In this document: piece by piece, positions 10,005-19,236 of the stretch
Layout: every line of letters starts with the position of its first letter
Position numbering within the stretch: the first letter of the stretch is position 1
Origin: Alphaproteobacteria bacterium
GTDB lineage: Bacteria; Pseudomonadota; Alphaproteobacteria; Rickettsiales; UBA8987
Assembly: GCA_030429625.1 (NCBI GenBank)
Contig: JAUIFA010000004.1
Location: 269,568-333,567, forward strand
DNA length: 64,000 nucleotides
Reading direction: 5' to 3'
Program-made: the position numbers and the translations under genes
Notes under the pieces: model-generated
The model's database searches: none
What the model was told of the DNA's origin: nothing
The model's input: only the letters and a program-made list of their open reading frames with translations

Positions 10005-11204
10005 CTATGACCAGCCGTCAAGGCTCTCGATATGTTGGCGTATAACAGAAATAAAATGTGCCAGATTAGGAATGTTCTTATCTTTTGATTCGTTGATAAT
10101 GTTTTTTACAAAAGTATGAAGATCGTCCTTTGCCCTTTTGGAACCGTCAATTTTGTGTTGTGCATCCATCTCTTGAATCACACCTGTGACAAAATATACT
10201 GCTTCGTATAATTTTGGCGGCAGTTCTGATTTTTTATACAACGCACTGAGGCCGCCCTCACGATCCCTCACCAGTTTTTGTACGTTTGACAATGGTACGT
10301 CGGTTAAGCGTGATATGGCAATTTCAAAAAGTGTTTGGTGACCCAGAGACAAAGCAGAAAGAGGAGTTAGTTGTCCTATTTGTTCAATGCCGTCTAACAG
10401 TTGGCTCAGAGACCCATAGACTGGATCCAGTGAGTCTTCCAATGTGCCGCTTTCTTCTAACCGGTCAACAAGATCAAGAAGATCCGTATCCAGACTCTGT
10501 TGGCTCAGGAATTTAAAAGTGGCAACTTCACTGCTTTCTTTGAAGAATTTACTGATGTCTTTAAAAGAATGTTCGTATTTCTTTTCCAACATGGTTTGAA
10601 TAGTTTCAGAGACCTTGTCTGTCATATGTTCGATAATTTTTGGAGAAAGTGATCCTCGTGTCACCATTGAATCAACAATAGCTTCATTGCTGGAAAAATC
10701 ATCAAGAACAATATCGTAACTGTCGTCCCCAATATGGGCGTTGTCGTTTCTAAGCAACGTACCCACTACTTGAGAATTATGGGTGCTAACCAGTGCTTTG
10801 GACACATCCTCCGACACATTGCGTCGACTGGCAATTGCTACTTGCGCGGTGGCAGTCTGGGTATTTTGAACAATCTCAATCAGGTCGTCGTCACTCAAAA
10901 CTTCTGAGAATTCAAGCACAGGAAGAGAGATTTCCTCCACATCACGTGCAAGGGAAAATACCACATCATGCGGAATAGTTTTGCTGTACATAAGATTGTC
11001 AGAAAGGGCTTTGCGCACTTCCGTTTCCGCCTGTTTTAACAATAAACGGAAAATTTGCTCTGCCAATTCAAGCTGACTCTTGGTAAAATCATCATTCTCA
11101 TACTGTCTTGATAATTTTTCGATGATCTGAATCTTGGAATCAGCATCATGAGTACCCATTAGCTTATCAATATCTTCACGTGATAATTTGCTGGACTCAT
11201 CCAT
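10005..11204 (-). CDS. DUF2336 protein
   Basis: A 399-residue, mainly helical, cytoplasmic DUF2336 protein. The family is typical of Alphaproteobacteria and has HEAT-like helical repeats of unknown role. Family-like segments include DVVFSLARDVEEISLPVLEFSE and VAIASRRNVSEDVS. It is a paralogue of the next gene (11305), about 100 bases upstream on the same strand. Its stop converges on the HpnC-HpnD stop with seven bases between them. Members are often found near cell-cycle or motility genes, but no function is assigned here. Confidence 0.85.
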   Translation of the reverse strand: MDESSKLSREDIDKLMGTHDADSKIQIIEKLSRQYENDDFTKSQLELAEQIFRLLLKQAETEVRKALSDNLMYSKTIPHDVVFSLARDVEEISLPVLEFSEVLSDDDLIEIVQNTQTATAQVAIASRRNVSEDVSKALVSTHNSQVVGTLLRNDNAHIGDDSYDIVLDDFSSNEAIVDSMVTRGSLSPKIIEHMTDKVSETIQTMLEKKYEHSFKDISKFFKESSEVATFKFLSQQSLDTDLLDLVDRLEESGTLEDSLDPVYGSLSQLLDGIEQIGQLTPLSALSLGHQTLFEIAISRLTDVPLSNVQKLVRDREGGLSALYKKSELPPKLYEAVYFVTGVIQEMDAQHKIDGSKRAKDDLHTFVKNIINESKDKNIPNLAHFISVIRQHIESLDGWS

Positions 11205-11226
11205 AAAGCATTGCCGCCTTAACTCA

Positions 11227-11241
11227 TTAAAAAACCGTTAT
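11227..11241. promoter_or_regulatory. CtrA-like site (7 of 8 positions)
   Basis: TTAA, seven bases, then TTAT lies 23 bases upstream of the start codon of the first DUF2336 gene. CtrA recognises TTAA-N7-TTAA. One mismatch in an AT-rich gap makes this weak by itself; its interest comes from the perfect site before the paralogue. Confidence 0.3.
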
Positions 11242-11304
11242 TAAGTAAGCCATCATTATAACAGAGAAAATACAAGATAACACCAAAATTTTGCGCTAAA
11301 TAGT

Positions 11305-12447
11305 TTAGGCCGAAGAGTTATCCTTAAGATTGCTAATCAAAGCAAGAAAATAGCGCATGTTGGGTACGGTCTTATCGTATCGCAGTGCGGTAATTTTGTT
11401 GATCAGCTTCGTGTAATAAGAGCGTGGTGACAGGCTGCCTTGAGGAAAGTCCTTTATGGTTTGCAACAAGAGATAGCTTGCCTTACACATGGTTGTTGGC
11501 ATTGAGGCTGCTTTAAATAAGGAGTTAAACGCATTCTCGTCGTTGGCCTTCACCAATTTGATAGTGTTTTCGTATGAGATGTTTGCCAGCATGGTTAGCC
11601 CAGCATAGAAGAAATTTATATCCCCGCGGCACAAAGCACGTAGCACGATGGAATGATTTAATTTTCCACTGTCGTGCAGATGCTTGACGAGTGCAAGCGT
11701 TTGCTTTTCGCTTAATTGACTGCCAATCATATCAACATTGATCATTTCTTCGGCATGTTGAGCGGCTTCAGAAGCAATATCGGTAGAAATGTTATATTCA
11801 GTTACCAGACTTTCGGCTACGTTTTGTGAAACAAAAGACACAATCTTAGAAGCCAGTTCTGGGCTTAGCCCTCCACGTTTGACCATAGTTTCCAACACAG
11901 AACCGGATTGGCTGAAAGCTTCAAAAATCAATTCACGAGATTTGTGTGTGATCACCGCATCTTTATTATTAAGCAATGTATCCACCACCTCATCGATTTT
12001 CTTTTCAATCAATGAATTTGATACGTTCTCCGGAACATAGTCCCGACTGGCAATGGCATTTAATTTTGCAACTTCCCCTGTGCTTTGAACAATCTCTACC
12101 AAATCACTTTCTGATAAAGCCTGCGAATATTTTAGTATGGGGGTGGCCACTTCTGACACATCGTAGGCCAACCTCTTAGCAATGAAAGTAGGAACTTTCG
12201 GGTTGTCCTTTATCACCTGCGCAATGGATCTGCGGATAGTAATTTCCACATCCATCGTTAGAAAGGAGAGAATATCATAAATAATCTCCAGCTCTTCAGG
12301 ATTAAAATTTATTTCGTTAAAGTGCCGACATATTTGATTTGCCAAAGACGCGCGACTGTTTACAGAAGGTTCATTTCTGAACTTCTCAAAATCTGACAAT
12401 AGTGATGACTTGAACACCTTTATATCCTCTCCCCGTTTTAAAGACAT
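11305..12447 (-). CDS. DUF2336 protein (paralogue)
   Basis: A 380-residue DUF2336 protein. It aligns along its length with the gene at 10005, for example FIAKRLAYDVSEVATPILKYSQ against the matching segment there, and IASRDYVPENVS against IASRRNVSEDVS. It is predicted all-helical and soluble. The two genes look like a tandem duplication that has diverged strongly. The roughly 200-base AT-rich gap upstream carries a perfect CtrA-type site. Function is unknown. Confidence 0.83.
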   Translation of the reverse strand: MSLKRGEDIKVFKSSLLSDFEKFRNEPSVNSRASLANQICRHFNEINFNPEELEIIYDILSFLTMDVEITIRRSIAQVIKDNPKVPTFIAKRLAYDVSEVATPILKYSQALSESDLVEIVQSTGEVAKLNAIASRDYVPENVSNSLIEKKIDEVVDTLLNNKDAVITHKSRELIFEAFSQSGSVLETMVKRGGLSPELASKIVSFVSQNVAESLVTEYNISTDIASEAAQHAEEMINVDMIGSQLSEKQTLALVKHLHDSGKLNHSIVLRALCRGDINFFYAGLTMLANISYENTIKLVKANDENAFNSLFKAASMPTTMCKASYLLLQTIKDFPQGSLSPRSYYTKLINKITALRYDKTVPNMRYFLALISNLKDNSSA

Positions 12448-12630
12448 TACCTAACCTCACTAAAGTATACACACAAATTTATGAAAAATCAACCCCAGGT
12501 GCAAAAAATACAACTAGAAGTAATTACAAGATCCCTAAGAATCTTACTCATAAACAATTACAGCTATTTTGATTGTATCATAAAAATGATTAAAAATGAA
12601 CAGAAATATTACATTTACTTTACAAAAATA

Positions 12631-12645
12631 TTAACAAAAAGTTAA
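12631..12645. promoter_or_regulatory. CtrA-type binding site (TTAA-N7-TTAA)
   Basis: TTAA, CAAAAAG, TTAA is an exact match to the CtrA consensus. It lies in the gap between the DUF2336 gene at 11305 and the TRAP subunit gene, about 185 bases upstream of the DUF2336 start. A CckA-type kinase, the usual controller of CtrA, is encoded in this window. The gap is AT-rich, so chance occurrence is possible. Confidence 0.45.
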
Positions 12646-12650
12646 TAAAA

Positions 12651-13157
12651 CTATGATTTCTTTAAAACAGCGATATTTTTTAGCGTTAAAGAAATGGCTT
12701 GAGTGATTAAAGTAAAGCAGAAAAGCCATATGAAGCTTTTCAGAACATAAATTATGGGCAAGCCACTTGATTCCCTTGATTTTTCAAGAATTTGCCAGGA
12801 ACTTATGATAAAATCAGCAGAAAAATAGGCAATTGCTGACACCACAGGTACTAGGAACAACAATGTTCCTAAAATATCAAACAGTGCTTTTTTGGCTGGC
12901 GACATTCTTTCATACAAAATATCGACCCGAACATGTTTATTTTCTTGCAATGTATAACCAGAAGCAGCCAAAAACACTAAAGCATGAGCAAAAATGATGA
13001 GTTCGCTTTCCCAGACATAATTTGAAGCAAAAAGATAGCGTTGAATTACCGTTAGGGTGGTCGCCAATACCATGAACAGGGTTATCCAAGACACAAATTG
13101 CCCAATGGCGCGATTAAACCGGTCTATCCATTCTGTTAATCCAACCAAATAATCCAT
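12651..13157 (-). CDS. TRAP transporter small permease (DctQ-like)
   Basis: A 168-residue protein with four predicted membrane helices and the DctQ-family pattern, including the VIQRYLF, VWESELI.FAHALVFLAA and HVRVDI segments. DctQ subunits pair with the large DctM permease and a periplasmic DctP binding protein to import organic acids. Neither partner is adjacent or elsewhere in the window. The start codon overlaps the stop of the ArsC-like gene, so the two are probably translated together. Confidence 0.88.
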   Translation of the reverse strand: MDYLVGLTEWIDRFNRAIGQFVSWITLFMVLATTLTVIQRYLFASNYVWESELIIFAHALVFLAASGYTLQENKHVRVDILYERMSPAKKALFDILGTLLFLVPVVSAIAYFSADFIISSWQILEKSRESSGLPIIYVLKSFIWLFCFTLITQAISLTLKNIAVLKKS

Positions 13158-13510
13158 TATAAGATTCCAAGAATATTTTCCGTTGGGCGCCCAATGGCCG
13201 CTTTATTATCGCTGATCACAATGGGGCGTTCAAGCAGGATTGGATTTTCTACAATGGCTTGGAAAAGATCGTCCTCGCTCAAAGAGGTATCTCCAAGGTT
13301 ATGTTCTTTGTAAATATCTTCTTTGGTGCGCATAATCCCTCTCGCACTAAGGCCAAGCATTTTAGCAAGATTAATAAGGGTTTGTTTTTCGGGCGGTGTT
13401 TGCAGGTACAAAACCACGTCCGGCGTAATGTTTTTTTCTTCAAGCAATTGCAGTGCTTGACGAGATTTTGTGCATCTAGGATTGTGATAGATACGAACAT
13501 TTTTTGTCAT
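13157..13510 (-). CDS. ArsC-family (Spx/arsenate reductase-like) protein
   Basis: A 117-residue thioredoxin-fold protein of the glutaredoxin-dependent arsenate reductase family. It has the active-site NPRCTKSRQ with Cys13, the ERPIV segment and the C-terminal GRP. No arsenic pump or binding gene is near; an ArsR-type regulator lies 43 kb away. It could be a true ArsC or a YfgD-like relative of unknown substrate. It is followed, with overlap, by the TRAP subunit gene. Confidence 0.85.
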   Translation of the reverse strand: MTKNVRIYHNPRCTKSRQALQLLEEKNITPDVVLYLQTPPEKQTLINLAKMLGLSARGIMRTKEDIYKEHNLGDTSLSEDDLFQAIVENPILLERPIVISDNKAAIGRPTENILGIL

Positions 13511-13527
13511 ATGGTGCTCCTGAGAGT

Positions 13528-13911
13528 TTAGTTGGCTTGATCGTTAATTATATTGCAATAGCCTTCTTTAACATTTTTTTCTATGGCAGATAAATCTTCT
13601 TTTGACAATTGTGTAATGCCATCAAATTTATTGGCGATGATGCGTGCGGCTGCCTGATAGCCTTCAGTATCGTATTTGCAGCTATAGAGCAAATTTTTTG
13701 GCAGTGTTTGGGTAAAAAAACATCGATTTATGCCTCCTAGAAGGCCATGTACAGTGTAACTGGTTATAAAATTTGTTTTTTCCTCTACCACGGAACAGCT
13801 GTATTTCTTGCAGTGTAAGAGGTTGTCGACCAGATCGGTACAGGTGCCTATATTTGCTGCATAGGATGGGCGCGCGGTTAAGAGTAACAAAAATAGAACG
13901 AGAATACGCAT
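13528..13911 (-). CDS. Secreted six-cysteine protein A
   Basis: A 127-residue protein from the start MRILVLF; the frame is open seven residues further upstream. It has a hydrophobic signal peptide ending near PSYA/A. The mature part has cysteines in the pattern C-x9-C-x4-C, then RCFFTQT, SCKY and YCNII. All six align with those of the gene immediately upstream. Both are probably periplasmic or secreted and disulfide-bonded. I do not recognise the family. The gene begins three bases after the stop of its paralogue, so they are co-transcribed. Confidence 0.75.
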   Translation of the reverse strand: MRILVLFLLLLTARPSYAANIGTCTDLVDNLLHCKKYSCSVVEEKTNFITSYTVHGLLGGINRCFFTQTLPKNLLYSCKYDTEGYQAAARIIANKFDGITQLSKEDLSAIEKNVKEGYCNIINDQAN

Positions 13912-13913
13912 TT

Positions 13914-14282
13914 TTATTCGATGATATGACAATAAAGATGAAAATAATTACTGATTAATTCCGATTCCATCGCTGTGACATCTCCCCGCAACTGCTTGGC
14001 CATCATTTTACGCACATGTTCGGGGTAGTTACAGTCGATAATACCATTGCCGGGGATGGTCTGACTGTGATGGCAATATTGTTCGCCTTGGGCCTCCATC
14101 AATCCTAGAATTTCATGCCGCATAACAAATTTATGTGGGTCTGGCACGCCTTTTGTGCATTTGTAGAGGGTACAGGCTTCAAGATTTTCAGCCAGCTTGT
14201 CACAATTTTCATCCGGTGCTGTTTCTTCAGCAAAGGCAGGAAAAACAAGACACAAACTAAAAAGTAATGCAAAAAATTTCAT
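13914..14282 (-). CDS. Secreted six-cysteine protein B
   Basis: A 122-residue protein with a clear signal peptide ending at VFPAFA/EE. The mature region has NCDKLAENLEACTLYKC, YCHHSQTIPGN, IDCNY and YCHII. These match protein A cysteine for cysteine, and the QT(I/L)P motif is shared. The gene starts six bases after the parC stop, which suggests it is part of the parC transcript. No enzymatic motif is seen; a small disulfide-stabilised periplasmic protein is likely. Function is unknown. Confidence 0.75.
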   Translation of the reverse strand: MKFFALLFSLCLVFPAFAEETAPDENCDKLAENLEACTLYKCTKGVPDPHKFVMRHEILGLMEAQGEQYCHHSQTIPGNGIIDCNYPEHVRKMMAKQLRGDVTAMESELISNYFHLYCHIIE

Positions 14283-14288
14283 GATAAA

Positions 14289-16520
14289 TCAACTAAAGCT
14301 ATTTTTCTTAGGAAAGCCATTGGGTGGCATACGCCCAGTATGCCCGCGTTTGCCTTCCCAATCAATCAAATTATTTTCCGTGCGGACACGTTCGCCCAAC
14401 TGCCAGGTTAGGCCTTCTTCGTAATTAAAGCTTTTGGCATCGGCAAGGCCGCCGTCACGATAACGTTGTAATTGAACCCCTTGGCCACGTTTCATTTCTG
14501 GCACTTCTGCCACAGGGAAAACCAACAATTTACGATTGTCGCCTAATATGGCCAGATGATCTCCTGTAATGGGTGTACATAGGAAGGCGGTATTGCGTTT
14601 TATGTTGGGGGCATTTTCAGGAACATTGAGCACTTGCTTACCGTTTTTTGTGGTGGCTAAGATGTCGTCTTCACAGACAATAAAACCTTTTCCTGCCTTT
14701 GAGGCCACCAAAAGTTTTCGGCCTTTCTGGTAGGTGTCCATAGCCACAATATCATGGCCTTGCTCAATATCAATCATCAGACGTAAGGCGTCTCCATGGC
14801 CTTTGGCACGCGGTAATTTATCGCAGCCAATGGTGTAAAATCTTCCGTCGCTGCTGAAGATAACCAGTTTGTCTGTGGTATAGGCTTTAACAATGAAGCG
14901 GCCTTCATCGCCTTCTTTATATTTTAGAGATTCTTCTTCAATATTGTGCCCTTTGAAGGCACGGATCCATCCCAATTTAGAGCAAATAACTGTGATGGCC
15001 TCACGTTCAACAAAGGCCTCAATGGAAATCACCACATCTTTTGGGGCATCCCCAATGTCGGTGCGGCGTTTGCCCAATTCGGTTTTTTGGCCAAAACTCT
15101 GTTTAATGTCTTTTATTTCGTCACTAATGGCCTTCCAGCGTAGACTCTCATTGCCCAACAGTTCAACCAAAGCGGTCTTTTCTTTTTCTAGTTCAGAAAG
15201 CTCCGTACGGATGGCAATTTCTTCAAGCTTGCGTAAAGAGCGCAAACGCATGTTTAATATGGCTTCGACCTGAATCTCACTAAGCTGCCATTTGTCCATC
15301 ATCACCTGTTTTGGTTCGTCTTCTTCACGGATGATGCGGATCACTTCGTCCAGATTGAGATAGGCAATCATCAGCCCGTTTAAGACTTCCAGCCTGTGCT
15401 CTATTTTTTCCAAACGGTATTTGCTGCGGCGGATAAGCACGTCATGCCGGTGCTCTAAAAAGGCGCTTAGAACTTCCCGCAGATTCATCACTTGTGGAGA
15501 ACCTTCCGGTGTTAACACGTTCATGTTTAGGTTAAACTTACTTTCTAAATCGGTGAGTTTAAATAAGGATTCCATAAGCATTTGGGCATCGACCGTGCGG
15601 GTTTTTGGTTCAAAGACGATGCGGATTTCCTCAGCCGATTCATCACGCAGATTGCCCAACAGTGCAAGCTTCTTCTCTTTAAATAACTGTGCGATCTTTT
15701 CAAGTAATTTTGATTTATTTACCTGATAGGGAATTTCTGTCACCACTACCTGATAGACACCATGACCGAGATCTTCTGTCTCCCATTTTGCCCGCACACG
15801 AAACGATCCACGGCCAGTGGAATAGGTAGCAATAATTGATTCTCTGGATTCAACCAAAACACCGCCAGTAGGGAAGTCTGGTGCTTGGATATATTGGGTT
15901 AGCTTTTCGATCGTTGCGTTGGGAGATTTGATCAGATAGAGCAACGCGTCGCAAATTTCTTCCACATTGTGCGGAGGAATAGACGTGGCCATGCCCACGG
16001 CAATCCCTTCGGAACCATTGGCCAGAAGATTGGGGAAACAGGCGGGCAATACCACCGGTTCCATGTCCTGACTGTCGTAAGTTTCACGGAAATTGACCGT
16101 GTTTTTATCAATGTCTTTCAAAAGCCAGACGGCCACTTCGGTCATGCGGGCTTCGGTATAACGCATCGCTGCCGCGTTATCACCATCAATTGAGCCAAAA
16201 TTTCCCTGCCCGTCCACCAAAGGATAACGTACGGCAAAATCCTGTGCCAAACGTACCATCGTGTCGTACACAGCCACGTCACCATGCGGGTGATATTTAC
16301 CGATGACATCCCCCACCACACGGGCGCATTTTTTAAAACCAGATTTTGGGTCAAGCTTGAGCTGCAACATCGCCCAGAGTAAACGTCGATGTACTGGTTT
16401 TAGCCCGTCACGAACGTCGGGAAGCGAGCGAGAAGTGATGGTAGAAAGGGCGTAAGCAAGATAGCGCTCTCCAAGAGCTTCACTAAAATCAACTATCTCT
16501 ACATTTGAACTATCGCTCAC
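14289..16520 (-). CDS. parC: DNA topoisomerase IV subunit A
   Basis: A 743-residue type II topoisomerase A subunit that decatenates daughter chromosomes with ParE. It shows [17 protein letters not shown], the catalytic Tyr121 in AMRYTEARM, and the [12 protein letters not shown]-type breakage-reunion region. The C-terminal domain is shorter than in GyrA and lacks a clear GyrA box, which favours ParC. It is preceded by secreted-protein genes on the same strand. No parE is in the window. Confidence 0.94.
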   Translation of the reverse strand: MSDSSNVEIVDFSEALGERYLAYALSTITSRSLPDVRDGLKPVHRRLLWAMLQLKLDPKSGFKKCARVVGDVIGKYHPHGDVAVYDTMVRLAQDFAVRYPLVDGQGNFGSIDGDNAAAMRYTEARMTEVAVWLLKDIDKNTVNFRETYDSQDMEPVVLPACFPNLLANGSEGIAVGMATSIPPHNVEEICDALLYLIKSPNATIEKLTQYIQAPDFPTGGVLVESRESIIATYSTGRGSFRVRAKWETEDLGHGVYQVVVTEIPYQVNKSKLLEKIAQLFKEKKLALLGNLRDESAEEIRIVFEPKTRTVDAQMLMESLFKLTDLESKFNLNMNVLTPEGSPQVMNLREVLSAFLEHRHDVLIRRSKYRLEKIEHRLEVLNGLMIAYLNLDEVIRIIREEDEPKQVMMDKWQLSEIQVEAILNMRLRSLRKLEEIAIRTELSELEKEKTALVELLGNESLRWKAISDEIKDIKQSFGQKTELGKRRTDIGDAPKDVVISIEAFVEREAITVICSKLGWIRAFKGHNIEEESLKYKEGDEGRFIVKAYTTDKLVIFSSDGRFYTIGCDKLPRAKGHGDALRLMIDIEQGHDIVAMDTYQKGRKLLVASKAGKGFIVCEDDILATTKNGKQVLNVPENAPNIKRNTAFLCTPITGDHLAILGDNRKLLVFPVAEVPEMKRGQGVQLQRYRDGGLADAKSFNYEEGLTWQLGERVRTENNLIDWEGKRGHTGRMPPNGFPKKNSFS

Positions 16521-16588
16521 ACGTCCTCAATATATTATCTTCTGGATATAACGCTTCTTATACCCTTTTTTACGACAAATCCAACCCT

Positions 16589-17950
16589 TTATTCTTGATC
16601 TTGGACTTCAGCCATATCCTCAAATTCAAGTGGTGGAAAATCAGGAAGTTCTGGCTCTAGGTTTTCTGGTGTGGTGGGTTCAACAGGGGCTTCAGAATCA
16701 TTAGGCTTGTTCTCGCTTTCACCCTCTTCTTGTGGGGCGGTAGGTTCTTCTGCTTCTTCCACAAGAGGGGCGGGAACAGGAATTTCATCGTTGGGGATTG
16801 CTGTGTCTGGCTGAGGGGCTGATTCCTCTGAAATTGTCTGCGCTTCTACAGAGTCAGCATCCTCCTGTATGGCTTCGGCCAAGTTTCCTACTTTTTCTTC
16901 AAGTGAGGCCTCTTCCTCAGCACCTACTGTATCTGTGATATCAGCCTCTTCAACAAGGGGCTCTGTTGCTATGGCCACTTCATCAACAGGTTCTTCCAGA
17001 GGGATTTCTTCATCAGGGTTGTCAGTGGAGTCCACTGGAGCAGGCAGATCATTATGTTCTTCTACTACAGGAGGTTCTTCTTCAAACACAGGCTCTTCTT
17101 CCATAAGAGAGTCTTCGTCAAATATCGGTTCTTCCAGAGGAAGAGCCTCTTCTTCAGGGATAATAAGCTCTTCAGTATCTGAGGCAGTTTGAGCATTTTC
17201 CTCTGTTGGAGCCTGAGCGGCTTCGTCTAACAAGCCTTCTTCCAGCGTTGTGTCTTCAGAGTTTTCTTCACTGTCCACATTGTCAGACTCTACAGTATTT
17301 TCTTCTGTATTCTGAATGTCAGCAGGGACAGTTTCTTCTCCAAGATCTGCTTCGGTAACAGTCTCTCCAACCATGTCTTCTTCTACCAATTCCAATAATT
17401 GGTCGTCTATGGAAGGCTCACTTTCTTCCGATGCGGGCTCTTCTACCACAACTTCAGGCTCATCAGCAACTTCGATCACAGTCGCCCTATTGCCATTGGC
17501 CACAAGTTCAAGAGGGTTTCCAAGCAGCCTTATGTCTTTGGCGACGGCCGTGACTTCCTTTACTCGTGGGCAGCCAACAATGCTGATTCTTCCGTCGTAC
17601 AAATTATAGGCATATACCAGATATTCGGTATCCAATTTAAAATCATATTCATAGAATGATTCTGTGTCTACCTCTACAAACACAGGGTTGACATTAAAAC
17701 CTTTCCAAATATCCTTTATTTTAAAATTAATCGATTGGCGTGCGGTTTTTAATTCCTCTTCAGAACTTTCAAGGTCGGAGATGCCCTTTACTACGCCAGT
17801 AAACACATAATCCGCATTCTCGAGCACCTGTTTGGGGTGTTTTTCATCCCAGCAAAGATAAGCATGAGCAGGGCTTAAACTTGCCAAATAAACGACAAAG
17901 ATCGTTACTAAAAATATTACGCGTTTTAAGGAATTGCGGTTATGTATCAT
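16589..17950 (-). CDS. TIMP-like secreted protein with long acidic tail
   Basis: A 453-residue protein from the start MIHNRN; the frame stays open upstream, but that part lies inside recO. A signal peptide ends near SPAHA/Y. Residues about 30-150 resemble bacterial TIMP/netrin-like domains (ADYVFTGVV, FKIKDIWKG, YLVYAYN, a late Cys). The remaining roughly 290 residues are low-complexity and rich in Glu, Asp, Pro and Ala, with repeats such as PEEE, VVEE and PLEEP. Such a tail is probably disordered and strongly negative. The start overlaps the recO stop by 11 bases. A shorter paralogue of the globular part is on the other side of recO. Confidence 0.7.
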   Translation of the reverse strand: MIHNRNSLKRVIFLVTIFVVYLASLSPAHAYLCWDEKHPKQVLENADYVFTGVVKGISDLESSEEELKTARQSINFKIKDIWKGFNVNPVFVEVDTESFYEYDFKLDTEYLVYAYNLYDGRISIVGCPRVKEVTAVAKDIRLLGNPLELVANGNRATVIEVADEPEVVVEEPASEESEPSIDDQLLELVEEDMVGETVTEADLGEETVPADIQNTEENTVESDNVDSEENSEDTTLEEGLLDEAAQAPTEENAQTASDTEELIIPEEEALPLEEPIFDEDSLMEEEPVFEEEPPVVEEHNDLPAPVDSTDNPDEEIPLEEPVDEVAIATEPLVEEADITDTVGAEEEASLEEKVGNLAEAIQEDADSVEAQTISEESAPQPDTAIPNDEIPVPAPLVEEAEEPTAPQEEGESENKPNDSEAPVEPTTPENLEPELPDFPPLEFEDMAEVQDQE

Positions 17951-18701
17951 CTTTATTAGAACCCAGTTTTTGTATGCGGTTAATAAAACGTTCTCTCGCC
18001 GGGGGCATGTGAGCATAGTCTTGAGTAAAAATATACTTCTCAAGAAAGTAATTGGTAAGTGTGATTCCGTCAATAATTTCTCGCATATCCCCCGCCTTTT
18101 CTTTTGAGGTGAGGTCGGTTTCTGGGCGTAGAAAGCTTGGTAGCTTCAAAAGTTTTGTGTCATAAGCAAGCCCATGTTCATGGCTAACAGAACAGCCGCT
18201 TTTGGGCGAAACATAAGTCAGATTTTGAGCGCTGCCCCCTGCCACACACTCGGAAAGGTCAAGGCCAAAGCCAAGATTACTTAATATCAACAGTTCAAGG
18301 GTTATGTAATCAGAAAGAAAATCTTCTTTAGACGCTTCAACAAGGTCAGTCAAAAAAACAAGCATATGTTCAAAAAGTTGAGGGTGAGGGTCTCTTTCTG
18401 GCAAGGTGCGGCAGAGCAACGAACATAGTGAGGTCATTGCTGAGAGCTTGAGCGGATCGTCAAGAATCAGGCTGGCATAATTCTTTTTACTTTCAATCTG
18501 GAAGGTGCCAAGCTGCTCCTCAAGGCGGGATTTCCACACCGCACACACATGGTTGCCGGGCTGAATCATGGCAGCATTTTTCTTTGCACCTCGTACCATC
18601 CCGCTATGTAGACCACGCTCAATGGAAAGTAGAGTCACAACAAGGCTGTTTTCCGAATAAGGTCGGCTGGAGAGTATAATCGCGTCATCATTCCACTGCA
18701 T
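17940..18701 (-). CDS. recO: DNA repair protein RecO
   Basis: A RecO protein of 253 residues with the start set at MQWNDDAII, seven bases after AGGAG. RecO loads RecA on SSB-coated gaps together with RecR. Family features are the N-terminal OB-fold segment SENSLVVTLLSIERGLHSGMVRGAKK and the following helical zinc-like domain, with single cysteines in LSECVAGG and SGCSVS. It overlaps both neighbours by about 11-14 bases, and both neighbours encode TIMP-like secreted proteins. Confidence 0.92.
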   Translation of the reverse strand: MQWNDDAIILSSRPYSENSLVVTLLSIERGLHSGMVRGAKKNAAMIQPGNHVCAVWKSRLEEQLGTFQIESKKNYASLILDDPLKLSAMTSLCSLLCRTLPERDPHPQLFEHMLVFLTDLVEASKEDFLSDYITLELLILSNLGFGLDLSECVAGGSAQNLTYVSPKSGCSVSHEHGLAYDTKLLKLPSFLRPETDLTSKEKAGDMREIIDGITLTNYFLEKYIFTQDYAHMPPARERFINRIQKLGSNKDDT

Positions 18702-19227
18702 CATGTTGCTCCTGCCCATTGCCGCCCAAATGTAATTGACGTTCCTCGTCTTTATAGACAACTTCGGGGATGTAAGGCTCTTTGCTTGGCTCCAACATGG
18801 CCACCCCCAGTTCGTTAATGATGTTGGTGGCGTATTTATAATTGGTTGTGTTGCCACATTCGCTGACAAAACTTAGCCCGTTGCGGTTATGCTTTCGGTG
18901 GGAAAACACTAGATATGTTTGACCTTCGGTAAATTGATAATTACACAATAACAGTTCTTTGCCCCGTGAATACAGACCGCTACCCGCAGCATATACTGAG
19001 ATGGTTTCGTGGGTTGCGCCTTTCCATGAACGATGGACTTTGAACGTTACTTTGGTACGTTTATTTGCCCCAATGCCAATTTTTATGTCCTCCACCGTGC
19101 CGGTAAAAACCGCGAAGGCACGCTGAAATTCTTCCTCAACAGATTGCTTTTCGGTGCATTTACAAACGGTTAAGGCGTAAGCGTCTGATGATAAAAGCAA
19201 CAGTGCGATTAGTATCCATGTCCGCAT
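18688..19227 (-). CDS. TIMP-like secreted protein
   Basis: A 179-residue protein. The signal peptide ends near SDAYA/L, followed by VCKC, the Cys-x-Cys start typical of TIMP/netrin-like domains. Then come AFAVFTGTVEDI, VTFKVHRSWKG, TYLVFSHR and SECGNTTNY, matching the common bacterial arrangement. It is probably periplasmic or released. Animal TIMPs inhibit metalloproteases; whether bacterial relatives do so is unknown. It lies between era and recO, overlapping recO by 14 bases. Confidence 0.78.
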   Translation of the reverse strand: MRTWILIALLLLSSDAYALTVCKCTEKQSVEEEFQRAFAVFTGTVEDIKIGIGANKRTKVTFKVHRSWKGATHETISVYAAGSGLYSRGKELLLCNYQFTEGQTYLVFSHRKHNRNGLSFVSECGNTTNYKYATNIINELGVAMLEPSKEPYIPEVVYKDEERQLHLGGNGQEQHDAVE

Positions 19228-19236
19228 TTTATTCCC

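Noticed and set aside
16869-17609. Ser/Thr-rich frames opposite the acidic tail of the TIMP-like protein
   Set aside because: Same artefact: reverse reading of Glu-rich codons, without a ribosome site or family match.
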